Below the pieces are notes generated by a model. That model worked only from the letters and a program-made list of their open reading frames with translations. It was not told the origin of the DNA and did not search any database. Shown one piece after another: positions 45,101 to 56,695 of a stretch of DNA of 64,000 nucleotides. The stretch's first letter is position 1. Every line of letters begins with the position of its first letter. The stretch comes from Cadophora sp. MPI-SDFR-AT-0126. Taxonomy: Eukaryota; Ascomycota; Leotiomycetes; Helotiales; Ploettnerulaceae. The stretch spans positions 310,001-374,000 of the forward strand of contig JAGMVK010000001.1 of NCBI GenBank assembly GCA_020747065.1. Direction: 5' to 3'. The position numbers and the translations under genes were made by a program.

Positions 45101-47621
45101 TTCACGTCCTCGAAAGTCCTCAGGAGAAGCGAAGCTTTGGCGTCAGCTATAAGACTTGGCTTATTTGTTAAAACAATCAAGTGCTTAGACTCGTTCTTTT
45201 CGAGGACCAGGAGATCCGTCAAAGTTTGTCCAACTCGAATCTTCTTCAGCGCAGATGCATTCTTCGGTGGAGAGCCATCGGTGAGATGAGCCACAGCAAG
45301 ACTGGCACGAAGGCCTTGAAGATCAAGGGATATGCTGTCGTTCAACTTCTCGATAACCACAGCAGATACAGTCTCTCCCACCTTCAATTTCTTCATGACA
45401 GCTTGCTGAGCGAGCCCAAAAGAAGAAGGATCTTTACAAGATACAGTCAACTTTTCCTCATCGGGATCAACTTTCAGAACGTGGACATTTACCACCTGCC
45501 CCACACGGAAATGCTGGCTAGGATCCTTGATGTATGCCTCGCTCATTTCACCCACAGGAAGGAAGCCACGGATTGATCCGTAGAACTGAACCACAGCACC
45601 ATTCGGGAGGATATTGATGATTGTGCCAGGACTCTGCATGCCAATAGCAATGTCATGGTAGGATACAAATATCGCTGCATCTGAATTTACCAATGTTTTC
45701 TTCAACGTGAGGCGAATTTGTCGTTTCCCGGGATCAGTCGACAAAACTCTGGCTGTGACTGTAGAGCCCTCCTTGAACTTCTTTTCGGGGTGAAGTAGCT
45801 GGACATCTGACATGTGGGCTTCTGACACAAGACCAGTGATACCTTCCGCTAGATTCACCAGTACGCCCCCCACACCCCTTTCATTCACAACAATTTTCTC
45901 AACTTTGCCTTTAACAACTGCGCCAATCGGTACATCTTCGATTCGTAAGAAAGGCTGCGCAAGGATTGACTCTTCCAGAGAGACGAGGTAAATTCCATCA
46001 AGCGGATTGTATCCGATCACTCTTGCGCGATGCTTCGATCCAGTCTTGTAATGTCCAGTGGTTTCTGAGAGGGTCTCGATCTTTCCATCTTTGACTCTTG
46101 AGATGTGTACGAATCCCGAAACACCTTTCAGACCCAAGTCAACGAAGAGACCCATTCCGGGTTCCACCTTCGTAACGGTAGCTTCCTCGACGATGGAAGA
46201 TATGGGCAAGATGTCCAGAGGATTCTTCTTCTCTTTGTCTTGTATAGCGTGTTGAGACGTCAGTAACATAACGTGATCCAGTAATGAAACACCCAGTTTC
46301 GCAGGCTGGGCAGTGGGGAAGGTGCAAATGACTCTTCCCTTTATCTTTGTGCCTATTTTGTACTTCTTCTCAAGATCCCTTCCATCTGCCCCAGCACCAG
46401 AATGCATCAAATCGGCTGTCACGTCAAGCATGCCCATGACTTTTCCAGAGATTCCTCTTGGAGTGATGTCTGCAACCAGTATTTCAACAGCCGTACCAGG
46501 TAGAAAGGCGTCGATAGTCGGAGCTTCAGAAAGATAGATTGGCTTCTTGGGGTGTGCAATTTTGGCTGGATCCACACATAACTTGACGGTTTTGCCATTG
46601 GAATTGAGACCAATAATTGTACACAAGAACACGGCACCTTCTTGAATGCTTGAAATGTCCACACCATAACCGACGTCTTTCGATGACATGAATCCTCTGA
46701 TGTCCGGGTCCGCAAGGTTAAGGTCCATAATTAGACCGTGGTCTTCTACACTTGCCACGGATGCCATAAGCGTGTTGTTGGCCACCACATTCTGCGAAGT
46801 CATAGCACCGTTCGATTGTTGTGGCCTGAGTGATAGCTCAATGTGTCTCTTTGCCTTGCCAGTTGCTGCCGCCTCGTCGTCCTTCGTCGAAACGACGTAT
46901 GCTCGAAGGTATTGGCCAATTGTGAACAATTTCTTTAAGTCCACATCCTCTAATTCCGTCTCCTCATCGTTTCCTTCATCCGCAGCAATCGCCTCAATCC
47001 TCTGTGTGATCTTGTCGGAGATCGAGGTAATTGGTACATAACCGGTGAGGTTGTTTGGTAACGAAAGTGCGATATCGAGATCATTGATCTGGGAGACTTG
47101 TCCCAGTACCAATGAACCCACAACTATTCGCTATAAAATGTCAGAAGAGAAATTTTACCATGATCGCAGCTTGAAAATACCTTATAACTCAAGCCCTCGA
47201 TTCTAACATCCTCCTGGTCGGCTTCGGTAGCCTCCTGGCCCTTCTTCCCTTTGCCTTTCTCCTTTGAGCTTGACTTGTTCTTCCTCCTTTTGGTACTTTC
47301 GCCATTTTCCCCAGCTTCGTCAACTTTCATGGACTTCGCGCCCTGCTCGAATAATACATCTCGAGTGGCTTCAATTTGAATTTGTTTGTGCTCCAATGGT
47401 GTCAAAAGACTTGCACCACCTCGAGGAAATGCGACATCTTCGTCCCGTACTTTGGAAATTTTCGGGGCTTGTGGGATCCTTGCTTTGGTCGCTTTCTCTC
47501 CTTCCTGTTCCTCTGCTCTTGCTCTTTTGGAAGGTCGAGTATCCCCGTCTATAGGATTTCGTGATCGCGCAAAAGACTCGTTGGTCGGGCCACTCTTTCT
47601 TTTTTTATCAATGGGCGCCAT
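42125..47621 (-). CDS. rrp5: rRNA biogenesis protein Rrp5
   Basis: A large nucleolar protein needed for both 18S and 5.8S rRNA processing. Three exons, complement(42125..42652, 42712..47130, 47181..47621), give 1795 residues. The N-terminus is basic. A long array of S1 RNA-binding repeats follows, visible as recurring blocks like GTVVKG/GQVSQINDLDIALSLP, GLVSEAHMSD and GVFIVIDGSNNLSGLCHQSQ. An acidic stretch (SEDESEDEDLSEMQG) precedes the C-terminal HAT/TPR-like helices (SALWIQYMAFQMQLSELSRA, then VWTNYAHFLLN, KRLDIWNQLLDLE). The length, the order of domains and both introns fit the family. Confidence 0.97.
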
Positions 47622-48297
47622 GGTGTACGGTCAACGTGGTTGTTGGACAAGAAGTTTAGAAAAGTCCCCGTCCTTGATGCGACCTCTTCAACTTCTTGAA
47701 ATTTTAGAGCTTCAGAGAACTTTTTGGCGGGGATCGGCTAGTGCGGCCGATTGACAGGGATCTCGCCAGCCTTGTCAAACAGACCTAGGTATGAACTGCC
47801 AGCTGGATTAAGGTAGATGAAGTAGGACCTCTGGAACACAAAGCGGAACAGGATACAATGCATATATTTTCACTTACATTTGTACTTTTCTGAAGTGATG
47901 AAGCTGATTTCAAACATACAGATTCTACAGATGTGTCGAAATATTCTACTTCGCTGCTTGGAAGCCGAAGGTAGCTAACTGGTTGCATTTACCTTGCAGC
48001 AAAGATTCATTAATGGTACTGACCTGGAAGTTTACATTGTGTTGAACTAACTATAGTCCATCTATCCTCTCTAAATTCCTACATTTTGGTGAGCCATGTG
48101 GATATTTGTTCAACTGAATCAGTGAGAATCACTAGGTGATTACGTAAACTACTGGCACTGCTGGGCAGCCTGATGTCACAAGCCCCGCGACGTAAACATG
48201 AAAGAGTCGCCTCAGTTGGGAATAACACTCTGCAACGTCCATTTCAGCCCATCGTTCGCCCTGCGTGGATATAAATCTGCGCGTATCATCTTATTTA
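47622..48297. promoter_or_regulatory. divergent intergenic region, rrp5 / YMC020W-like
   Basis: 676 bases between two divergent starts. The short open frames lack motifs. No gene seen. Confidence 0.55.
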
Positions 48298-50959
48298 ATG
48301 GGACCTTTACGAAAATCAAAACGAGCACGAACGAAGCCTCCAAGTGTGGAAGAATCAGTGGCTGGAAGTGCCCCAACACTGCCACACGTTGACGACAGCT
48401 CTTCAGCGAAGAAAGCCTCGACGCTAGATGTCGATACGTCCAAAGATGCCTCAAATAAGCAAGAAGATGAACCGACTCCCTTGAAAAGCGTCAAAGCCGA
48501 GGCCAGTTCTTCAAAGCCGGTATGTTGTAGGATATCGAATTGTCTGTCGAATACTTACATGCCATGTAGCTCAATACGAAAGGAAGCTGGTATGGAACTT
48601 GGCCTCGAAAGTCGACTGCCTCAACCCAAGTAGCCAGGGAATCTATCTTGGCAGATAAGCCCACCAATTCTTCAACTGTTGATCTGAGTCGGTTTGAGCC
48701 GAAGAAGTCCCCAGCCATTACAGCAACTAGACCACCTTCGATGTACCTTGGGAAAAGTAAGGAGACACTGGATATCACTATGGGTGGAACCTTGGATTCA
48801 GATGCTTTGGTTGGTGAGGATGATAATAAGGTGGATCCCAATACGTCGAATGGAGAGGCTTCAACTACAGACCAACCGCTGAAAGCACAAGCGGAAGCTA
48901 TCGATCCTCAAAGCGCACCACAAGCTGAAAAGGACTCTGCCCGACCAGTCACTTCTTCTGGCTGGCTAGGTTCCTGGCTTAGCAAGCCGATTCCGGAAGC
49001 CTCCAGTATAACACCAAAGTCACCCGAGAGAGCAGAAGTGGTTGACAACAAACCTCCATTTGCTGAGGAGCAAGCTCCTGAGACTGCAGGAGCGCCTACA
49101 CCAACTACTCAAATGGAAGAAGTCCCTAAAGCGGCTGCTCAACCCCCAGCATCGTCATGGTTTGGGTTGTGGTCGACGGCGGCACCGTCAACTGCTGTGG
49201 AAGCACCGAAGCAACAACACCCAGTCAAACTGTCCGACAAAGACCACGACACAATCATGGAAGATGTTCCACCGGCAGTTCCAAATGCAGCATCTCAACC
49301 AGAACAGACTGCCCCAGCAGCGGGCTCCAGTTGGGCGTTTTGGTCTACTGAGGCAGCCAAAAAGCCGAATAAATTTCCAGAAATGCCTGTAGAAATAGGC
49401 GAACTTGCAGTAGCTGGTGAAGTTTCGGAGAATCAACCAGAACCTGCGAAAAGTGCAACGGTCAAAGAGAATAAAAAGGCAAAATCGAGTAAAAGAGGGC
49501 GGCCACAGTCAACCGAAGTTGATGAGACAGCACTCAAAGCCACTCAACCCGAGTCTTCGAAAGCAACGTCTTCGGCGAGTCCGGCACCTGCACCTGGCAA
49601 GATAGTGCCTCCAAATCTCCTCATCCCTTCGGTGAGGAGCACCTACAGACTCGTGGAAAATCCGTCTATTCTCCAGCAGATAACTCGCCTGATCCTGCAT
49701 GGCCACCAACAGCCTGTGAAACATGTTTTCCTTACCAATGAGCCTCCCAAAATCAAGAAAGCTTTAGCTGTCGGCATTCATGGCCTTTTCCCTGCACCTC
49801 TACTTAGAACCGTAATAGGGCAGCCAACAGGAACATCAATTCGTTTTGCGAATCACGCATCGGATGCGATTCGAAGATGGGCCGATAAGAATGGATCGCT
49901 CGATTGCGAGATAGAGAAAGTTGCGCTTGAGGGTGAAGGGAAGATTGCTGAGCGAGTTGATAACCTCTGGCGGTTACTACTGAACTGGATTGATCATGTT
50001 CGGAAAGCAGACTTTGTTTTGATTGGTTGTCACTCGCAAGGAGTCCCGGTCGCTGTCATGCTCGTCGCCAAGCTGGTCGAGTTTGGGGTCGTCACAACTG
50101 GAAAAATTGGTATATGTGCGATGGCAGGAGTATCACTAGGTCCATTTGCCGATTACAAGTCACGGTTATTCAGTGGCTCGGCTGGTGAGCTTTTCGAGTT
50201 TGCAAATCCAGAGAGCGCTGTGTCTAAGCGATATGAGGATTCGCTAAAGGTCGCGGTGAAGTATGGGGTCAGGATTACTTACTGTGGATCGATCGATGAT
50301 CAACTAGTTTCTATGGAGGTTAGTTTAGTCCTATTTCTAACCCAATCAATAGCTAACAGATGGCAGTCGTCGATATTTTCCACAGTGAGCCACCCCTACA
50401 TTTTCAGGGCCGTATTTGTGGATGGTCGAATACATGCTCCTGACTTGTAAGTCACATCCGGCTTCATATCAAAGTCCTCGCATTGATCATCTCTTAGTCT
50501 TTCACATCTCGTTGGTTTCGCATTGAAGTTGCGGAATCTTGGTGTCTCTGATCACGGGTTGATTCGAGAACTCTCAGCACCTTTGGCAGGAAGCCTTTAC
50601 ACAGGGGAAGGTCACTCTCGCCTCTACGACGATGGGAATGTCTACGAGTAAGTTGATCAGGCGTTTCCTTGACTGGTGAGTTGGGACTAATTGCCGATAG
50701 TCTTGCGGTCGAATTCGCTTTGGAAACAACATCAGTAGGCGACGTTCCGCTAGACATCAAGAAATATGAAATCCCGACGAACGCAAATCCGTATGTCCTT
50801 CCATGGATCATGCGTGGGCTTCTAGAAGAAGACTTCGTCAAGACCGAACTGGATCAGGAAACAACGCAACTGCTGAAGCAATTCGATGACTGGAAACCGG
50901 CTACCAAGGTGCTGAAGGATGTGAAATATCGACTCGAGGCAGTCCGTTCGAAGTTATGA
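48298..50959 (+). CDS. YMC020W-like alpha/beta hydrolase
   Basis: Five exons, join(48298..48519, 48570..50318, 50367..50446, 50498..50647, 50701..50959), give 819 residues. The N-terminal 350 residues are disordered. They contain three copies of a short tryptophan motif: SGWLGSWLSKP, SSWFGLWSTA and SSWAFWSTEA. An alpha/beta-hydrolase-like domain follows, with VKHVFLTNEPPKIKKALAVG, FVLIGCHSQGVPVAVMLVAK (a CHSQG nucleophile elbow) and HPYIFRAVFVDGRIHAPDF. This matches uncharacterised fungal proteins related to budding-yeast YML020W. The start was chosen as the first ATG in the splice-consistent frame. The substrate is unknown. Confidence 0.83.
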
Positions 50960-51517
50960 TATGGGTAACGAATTGAAGGGTATGGGCAATAGGTCGGCGC
51001 TGGCTGGGTCAAATGGTATACAACAGAGTCCCTAGAAGAGCGAGATTTGGCGTTGAGATGGTTTAGATTCGGAGTTTGCAAGAAGAATGATGCCCTCACA
51101 TAAACCTGACTTAATCTTCCTCATCAACACCGAAGTAACAAAGCGATTAGGTGCCTACAGCTGGCGGCTAGTCTTGTAAGGTAGACAATCACAAGTACAA
51201 GTACCACTGAGTTTCCGAAGCTGTTCCTGCGCCTGCTCATAGGTAACCAAGCAGCATACTAAACCATTTCCGAACCGACCCCTTTCTAAGTTCACGCGCG
51301 TGACCTGACAGGGGTCACATCACCCTTCCCCTCCTTGTTTTGTTTTAGCGTCATGCGCATGGCAAGGCTGCAGGGTCCTGAGCGACAGTCAACATCTCAA
51401 AACTTCCGAAACAAAAAACTACATATATCTTACAACCACACTCGTTACATTTTTGACCACTTGCATTGAACAGTATCTTATCATCTCAGCGACAACATTC
51501 CTACAGAATTACTTTCG
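50960..51517. other. intergenic, upstream of dot1
   Basis: 558 bases with no gene seen. It holds the 3' end of the hydrolase transcript and the dot1 promoter. Confidence 0.55.
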
Positions 51518-53118
51518 ATGTTTGGTGGCGTCAAGTCTGGCATTCAGCGCAGGAAGGGCGTGGTTTCCACGGTTCGGATCCAGACTGAGAGGAGACCAGC
51601 ACCCCTCCCTTCCGTTGAGAGAGCAAGACAACATACCTCACAAAGACCTTCGCCGTCTCGAGAGTCATCTACTCGACCATCACCATCTTCTGCAGCTGCC
51701 AGTCCAGCAACGCCTGCAACACCCTCCTCCGATCCGAACGAATCTTCCTCTTTGCGACCCTCAAAGCGCAAGGCTACTAGACAACTATCTCCCAATGAGA
51801 TGCCTATCATGTATGACACAGATAGCGATAGTAGCGATTCCGATACCGATCTCACTGATCTCACCGATCACAAGTCGTTTAAGAGGCAGAAGACGAATCA
51901 TCCAGAGGATAAAAATCGACAACTTCGCTCCAGGAAAGCCTTCTCGGACGAAGATGGTGGAAGTTTCGAAATGATACATGCAGCGGATCTGTGTACCAGA
52001 TCGTCCAAAGTATCTCCAGATAATGTCACTGTTGAGCTGAAGTATCCCAGTGCTTCTCAGCTGGAAAGGTACCTTTTCTGCTCTCACACGTAAACTGAAT
52101 GCGACTCGGCTGACATACAATACAAAGATTTTACTTGGACTTTGGTAAAGACAAAATCGACTCATTGGAAGAGATTATGAATGTTGCGAGGATCGTTCGG
52201 GATGTTTACTTGACAAAAAAGCAGGCAAAGGTTTTTACGACGCCCACCTCTGGTGTCATCAGACGATTGACGAAAGCTCAAAATGCCATAACATCCAATA
52301 AGAAGAAGAAAGTGGATATTGCTTTACTTGAAGACTTCAAAAAGGCGGTTGGCTTCTACAATACAACCATGATGAGTCTTCTCCAAGAAGGAGCTCTCGC
52401 CAAGAATTTGGACGACATGCACCATTTGCCGTTAGAGATGGTTCAATTCATTCTACAACAAGTTTACGACCGTGCTGTCTCGCCCCATGTGGATGATCTC
52501 CGTGTCTACAAAGCAGGATCGGATGGAGTGTACGGGGAGCTTCTTTCGCCCTTCGTCTCCACAGTTCTGGGGAAATGCGGGCTTAAGTCTGACCAAGTCT
52601 TCGTCGACTTAGGCTCAGGAGTTGGCAATGTTGTTTTGCAGGCAGCGCTGGAATTCGGTTGTGAAAGCTGGGGTTGCGAGATGATGCCTAATGCTTGTAG
52701 GCTCGCGAGAAAACAAGCAGCAGAGTTCAAAGCTCGTTGCCGTCTGTGGGGTCTCAATACTGGCAAAGTTCAACTCGAGGAAGGCAATTTCTTGGAGAAC
52801 CAAGAAATCAGTGCAGTATTGAGGAGGGCAGACGTTGTACTTGTCAACAACGAGGTTTTCGGAGAAGAGACAAATAGGGCCCTTGGACTTCTGTTCCTCG
52901 ACTTGAAGGACGGATGTCACATCATTTCATTGCAGTCATTTGCGCGCGGCAGCTCCCGTAACCACCACGACCCCGCCAACATCATTCAGAACACCGACGA
53001 CAGCCCCTATCCATTTGGCCCTCGAGATGTCAGTTGGACAGGTCGTGGTGGGGATTATTACATTGCTACTAAGGATGAAGCTCATCTCGCTAGGATGCGT
53101 GCAGCCAACGAGGGATAG
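51518..53118 (+). CDS. dot1: Dot1 histone H3 lysine-79 methyltransferase
   Basis: Methylates H3K79 on nucleosomes and shapes silencing and checkpoint signalling. Two exons, join(51518..52068, 52128..53118), give 513 residues. The N-terminal 170 residues are disordered, with basic patches suited to nucleosome contact. The DOT1 fold covers about residues 190-510: DMHHLPLEMVQFILQQVYDR, then the SAM loop VFVDLGSGVGNVVLQAA, GCEMMPNACRLAR, VLVNNEVFGEETN and the closing VSWTGRGGDYYI. All catalytic motifs are present. It converges with atg16, 173 bases apart. Confidence 0.97.
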
Positions 53119-53291
53119 TCCATACAACTGCCTCTTGATTAGCATTTTTTATACCGTTTGCTGGAGTCTGGAGAATAGAGTGATGACGTGATGAGAAATG
53201 ATGGAATAGAATGTAGAGTACTGACGGAAGCGAGCACCACGGCAGATGTTACATAGCGAAGCGATCAATATACAACATTGATAGCCAAGTT

Positions 53292-54006
53292 TCATCTTTC
53301 CTCGAATGCTCTGTTCATCTCTTCTGCTTCTCTTCCTTTACTAGCCATCCACCGATCAATGAGTTCCTTGTTCTCAGCCTTCAGATCCTTGACCTTCTGC
53401 TCTGACATATTCAACTGCAAGTTGAGCGAGATAACCTCATCATGAACGTCCTGGCATCCATTAGCAAAATTCCCACTCTAGTACACCCTCGCACCTACAT
53501 CAAGCAACTTCGTCTTCCCTCTCAACTCCTCATCCCGATCCTTTAGCTTCTGCGCAAGATAGGCCCTATCCCTCGACAACTCCTCCATCTGTTTCGTCTC
53601 CGCCTTGCTCTTCGCTCGCAGCTTCACCAGCTCTGCCTCCGCATTCTTGATCCTGGTCTGCAGCTGTCCATTTGATCGTAAGTTCTCTGCCAGGTCTCGT
53701 CTTAGCTGTCCCGTGCCTTCGTTCGTTCCTGTATGTTGTTGAGAGTCTCGGGCTTTGGAGTCGGATTGGGGGGGTGAGGACCAGAGATTGGAGGCTTTTT
53801 CGGCTTCGAGTTCGGCGGTGCGATCGAGGAGGGCGGTGACTTCGAAAAGGGTCAGCATAAAACTGGGAATCTAAAGGGAGCAGTTGAAAGGAATAAATGT
53901 ACATACAAGCTGCTATCAGATCGGCATCCAGCTTCTGATAGCTCGCTTGCTCTCGCACATCGCGGTCTTGTAGAGCTTGGATGTATTCAGCGCGCCAAGA
54001 AGTCAT
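53292..54006 (-). CDS. atg16: autophagy protein Atg16
   Basis: Forms the Atg12-Atg5-Atg16 complex that directs Atg8 lipidation at the growing phagophore. Three exons, complement(53292..53450, 53499..53839, 53907..54006), give 199 residues, the fungal length. The N-terminal Atg5-binding helix is [20 protein letters not shown]. The remainder is coiled coil ([31 protein letters not shown]). The conserved end is [20 protein letters not shown], then NKELIDRWM, the best family signature. It lacks a WD40 domain, as in other fungi. It is divergent from ypt7. Confidence 0.93.
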
Positions 54007-54447
54007 GATTCTCAATATTGTGCAAGCAACCTGTACGAGAAAGCTGCATTGTTATTTGGAAAGAAAAAGAAGTTGAAAGTTTGTCAGAAAGGCTGAACTC
54101 TGATTGTTGATAAAGAGCTTGTGATAATGTCCAAGGCTGCAGGTTAGAGGGCCTGGCGGGGCCCGTCAGACGAGAGGCTGGAGCTCTGAGCGCTAGTGGG
54201 AATGAGAGGCATGTGCCCGCTGCAGCTCCATCTCCAGCCTCTCTCGTCAACCACCAGACCAAGACCGAACATCAATAGCCCAACTCTGCCGCTCCAATAC
54301 ACACGCAAATCAACTACGATCCTTTGAAAAAAGCACGCAAATCGAACCTGTCGTTCATTTAGGCCGCTTGCTTGAAGTCGAGGAGACCAGGGCTCTCGTT
54401 ATCACGCATCAACACCACTACTTACGGCCTTCCAGCCTCTCTTCGCA
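54007..54447. promoter_or_regulatory. divergent intergenic region, atg16 / ypt7
   Basis: 441 bases between two autophagy/vacuole genes transcribed away from each other. It contains an imperfect inverted repeat (54169-54183 with 54232-54248). No gene seen. Confidence 0.6.
54169..54248. repeat. imperfect inverted repeat in the atg16/ypt7 promoter region
   Basis: The left arm GACGAGAGGCTGGAG (54169-54183) is the reverse complement of the right arm CTCCAGCCTCTCTCGTC (54232-54248) except for a two-base insertion. A 48-base spacer separates the arms. It could form a hairpin or offer a symmetrical binding site. Confidence 0.75.
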
Positions 54448-55423
54448 ATGGCGTCCAGAAAGAAGGTCTTGCTTAAGGTTTGAAAGCCCGGCATTTCGTT
54501 CGACTGCAAAGGAATAAGCGTGCTGAGTGTGGCATAGGTCATTATCCTGGGCGATAGCGGTGTAGGCAAGACGAGTTTGATGAACCAATATGTACGTCTG
54601 GCGGATGTAGCTTCCTCTGGTTGCGGGCAGATCGAAGTGATGTATTGGAATGAGGACTGATACTGGGACAGGTCAACAAGAAGTTCAGCGCGAGTTACAA
54701 GGCTACGATTGGGGCGGATTTCTTGACAAAGGAGGTGTTGGTTGATGATCGGTTGGTCACTATGCAGGTATGGGTTCCTTACAGGGAAATTATGTCGTAG
54801 TGCGTTGCTAATGGGATATAAAGCTTTGGGATACGGCCGGACAAGAGAGATTCCAATCTTTAGGCGTTGCGTTCTATAGAGGTGCCGACTGCTGCGTACT
54901 GGTCTATGATGTCAACAATTCCAAGAGTTTCGATACCCTGGATAGCTGGAGGGATGAGTTCCTGATCCAAGCCTCGCCGAGAGATCCTGATAGCTTCCCT
55001 TTTGTGAGTCTGATACCTTGTATGGGTAGGAAATTGGAAAGTGTACTAAGTGCATGGTTTTAGGTCGTGCTAGGCAACAAAATTGATGTGGAAGAGAACA
55101 AGAGAGTGGTGAGTTAAGAGTAAATGATGTCGTAAAGCATCATTGCTAACGAGAAAATAGATATCCTCGAAGCGGGCTATGACTTTCTGCCAATCTAAAG
55201 GTGGAATTCCATATTTCGAGACTAGCGCCAAGGAAGCTATCAATGTAGAGCAAGCGTTTGAGGGTATGTTTCTCTATCACACTTAGCAAATATTGTTTCT
55301 GATCTTTATCTAGTCATTGCAAGAAATGCCCTCGCCCAAGAAGAGTCAGAGGAATTCAGCGGCGACTTCTCAGATCCTATCAACATCCACATCGAGAACG
55401 ACAGAGATGGGTGTGCATGCTAG
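54448..55423 (+). CDS. ypt7: Ypt7/Rab7 small GTPase
   Basis: A late endosome and vacuole Rab that drives homotypic vacuole fusion and autophagosome-vacuole fusion. Seven exons, join(54448..54477, 54538..54591, 54672..54767, 54824..55003, 55064..55108, 55161..55263, 55314..55423), give 205 residues. The P-loop is GDSGVGKTS. The effector loop is YKATIGADF, the switch II motif is [14 protein letters not shown], the base motif GNKID and the SAK motif ETSAK. The end is CAC, a CxC geranylgeranylation signal. The first exon is only ten codons. Confidence 0.97.
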
Positions 55424-56695
55424 AATGCCGCCCAAAGCAAAGAAAGAAAGAGAGACATTACATGATTTCCTACGTTTGTCACTATGAATATCCTTTTTCT
55501 CTGCGTTGGAGCCAGTCAAGATCCCATTTCTGTGTTAAGAGCGGCTGCGTTAGAGCCAATTCTCTTCCTTTCTCGGCAGCCGTGCAGGTGAGAAGACGAA
55601 CGGACAGAGATACAACGGTGGGGGTGTGATCGGGGTGTGGATTGCAATGGGATTTGGAAGGGTGTTTGTTGTACATAGGGATCAGATCATACATGGCGCT
55701 TTGGTGTCTGCGTCTCTTTGTTTATACACAATGCTTAATGGTCTTTTGAGAGACCTTGGTTTTGTTTCTCTGTTGTTGGAGTTTGTGAGATTGTGTTCTG
55801 GTGTGAGGTGTGTGGACCAGGATATTTTCATGCAGAAGGTCTTTGCATCGCTGGAGGGCCTAGCCTAAGAGTGTTGCTTGTCTATGTCTTTCCAAGCTCA
55901 GAGGTCAAGAAGTCATGTTGCTTTTCTGTGTTTGTCTTGTATGCTGCATAACATAGGGAGGATTCTGATCTACAAGATTCTTCTTGCACGCATGAACTGA
56001 GTAGTCGATGGTTGTACTTTCTATATTTAAATCCCTAGAGTGCAAACGGCAGGAGAGTTGACATAAATACGTGTACTTACTAGAGTCATGCGCGATCAAT
56101 TAGAGATCCTTCATTAGTCTATTCTGATCTCTCTCTTGAAGGATAGTCTCTAGGGGTGAGTCTTGACTTAAAAATGACTACCATGTATGAACAATATGTT
56201 CGCTCATAATGTACCAAAGAGAACTTTTCTACTTGTCAGTAGGCACCATATAGAACTTCGTTGAACGCCAGCAAAGAGTTCCTGCATCCAAGCGCCTGTG
56301 CAGAGATCCTTATCGCTGCCCCTCGGGTCCAGCTGCCTAATCGCGGTGTGGTGGAGCCAAGGCTACAATCACGACTTCGAGGCGACAGGGATCTGTACAG
56401 ATACGACGTGTAGAGTCGCAACAACCTCGAAGTGTACCACCATTTCTGACCTCTCCCCTCTACAACAACTTCGAGCAAGCGCTCTTTGAACACTAAGATG
56501 TGTTATTCGCAAGCAGTACGATCTATCATTTGATTTGGTGGAATTCCATGATTTGTCTGTTCAGCAATTGTCCCTAGCCTTCGAGTAATCTATCTGCTTG
56601 ACAGTCTGACTTAACCGCCAACAATCTACCTGCTCGAAGATCTGAGGTCGGGATATATATTTTGAGGTAGAGGAATTACAAGGACGGTCTCTACA
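55424..56695. other. 1.3 kb gap between ypt7 and the transporter gene
   Basis: The open frames are short and motif-free. No RNA gene or transposon signature is recognised. Part must be ypt7 3' sequence and the transporter promoter. Confidence 0.5.

Noticed and set aside
20028..47621. Spb1 and Rrp5 as an operon-like ribosome-biogenesis unit
   Set aside because: They are about 19 kb apart with many unrelated genes between them.
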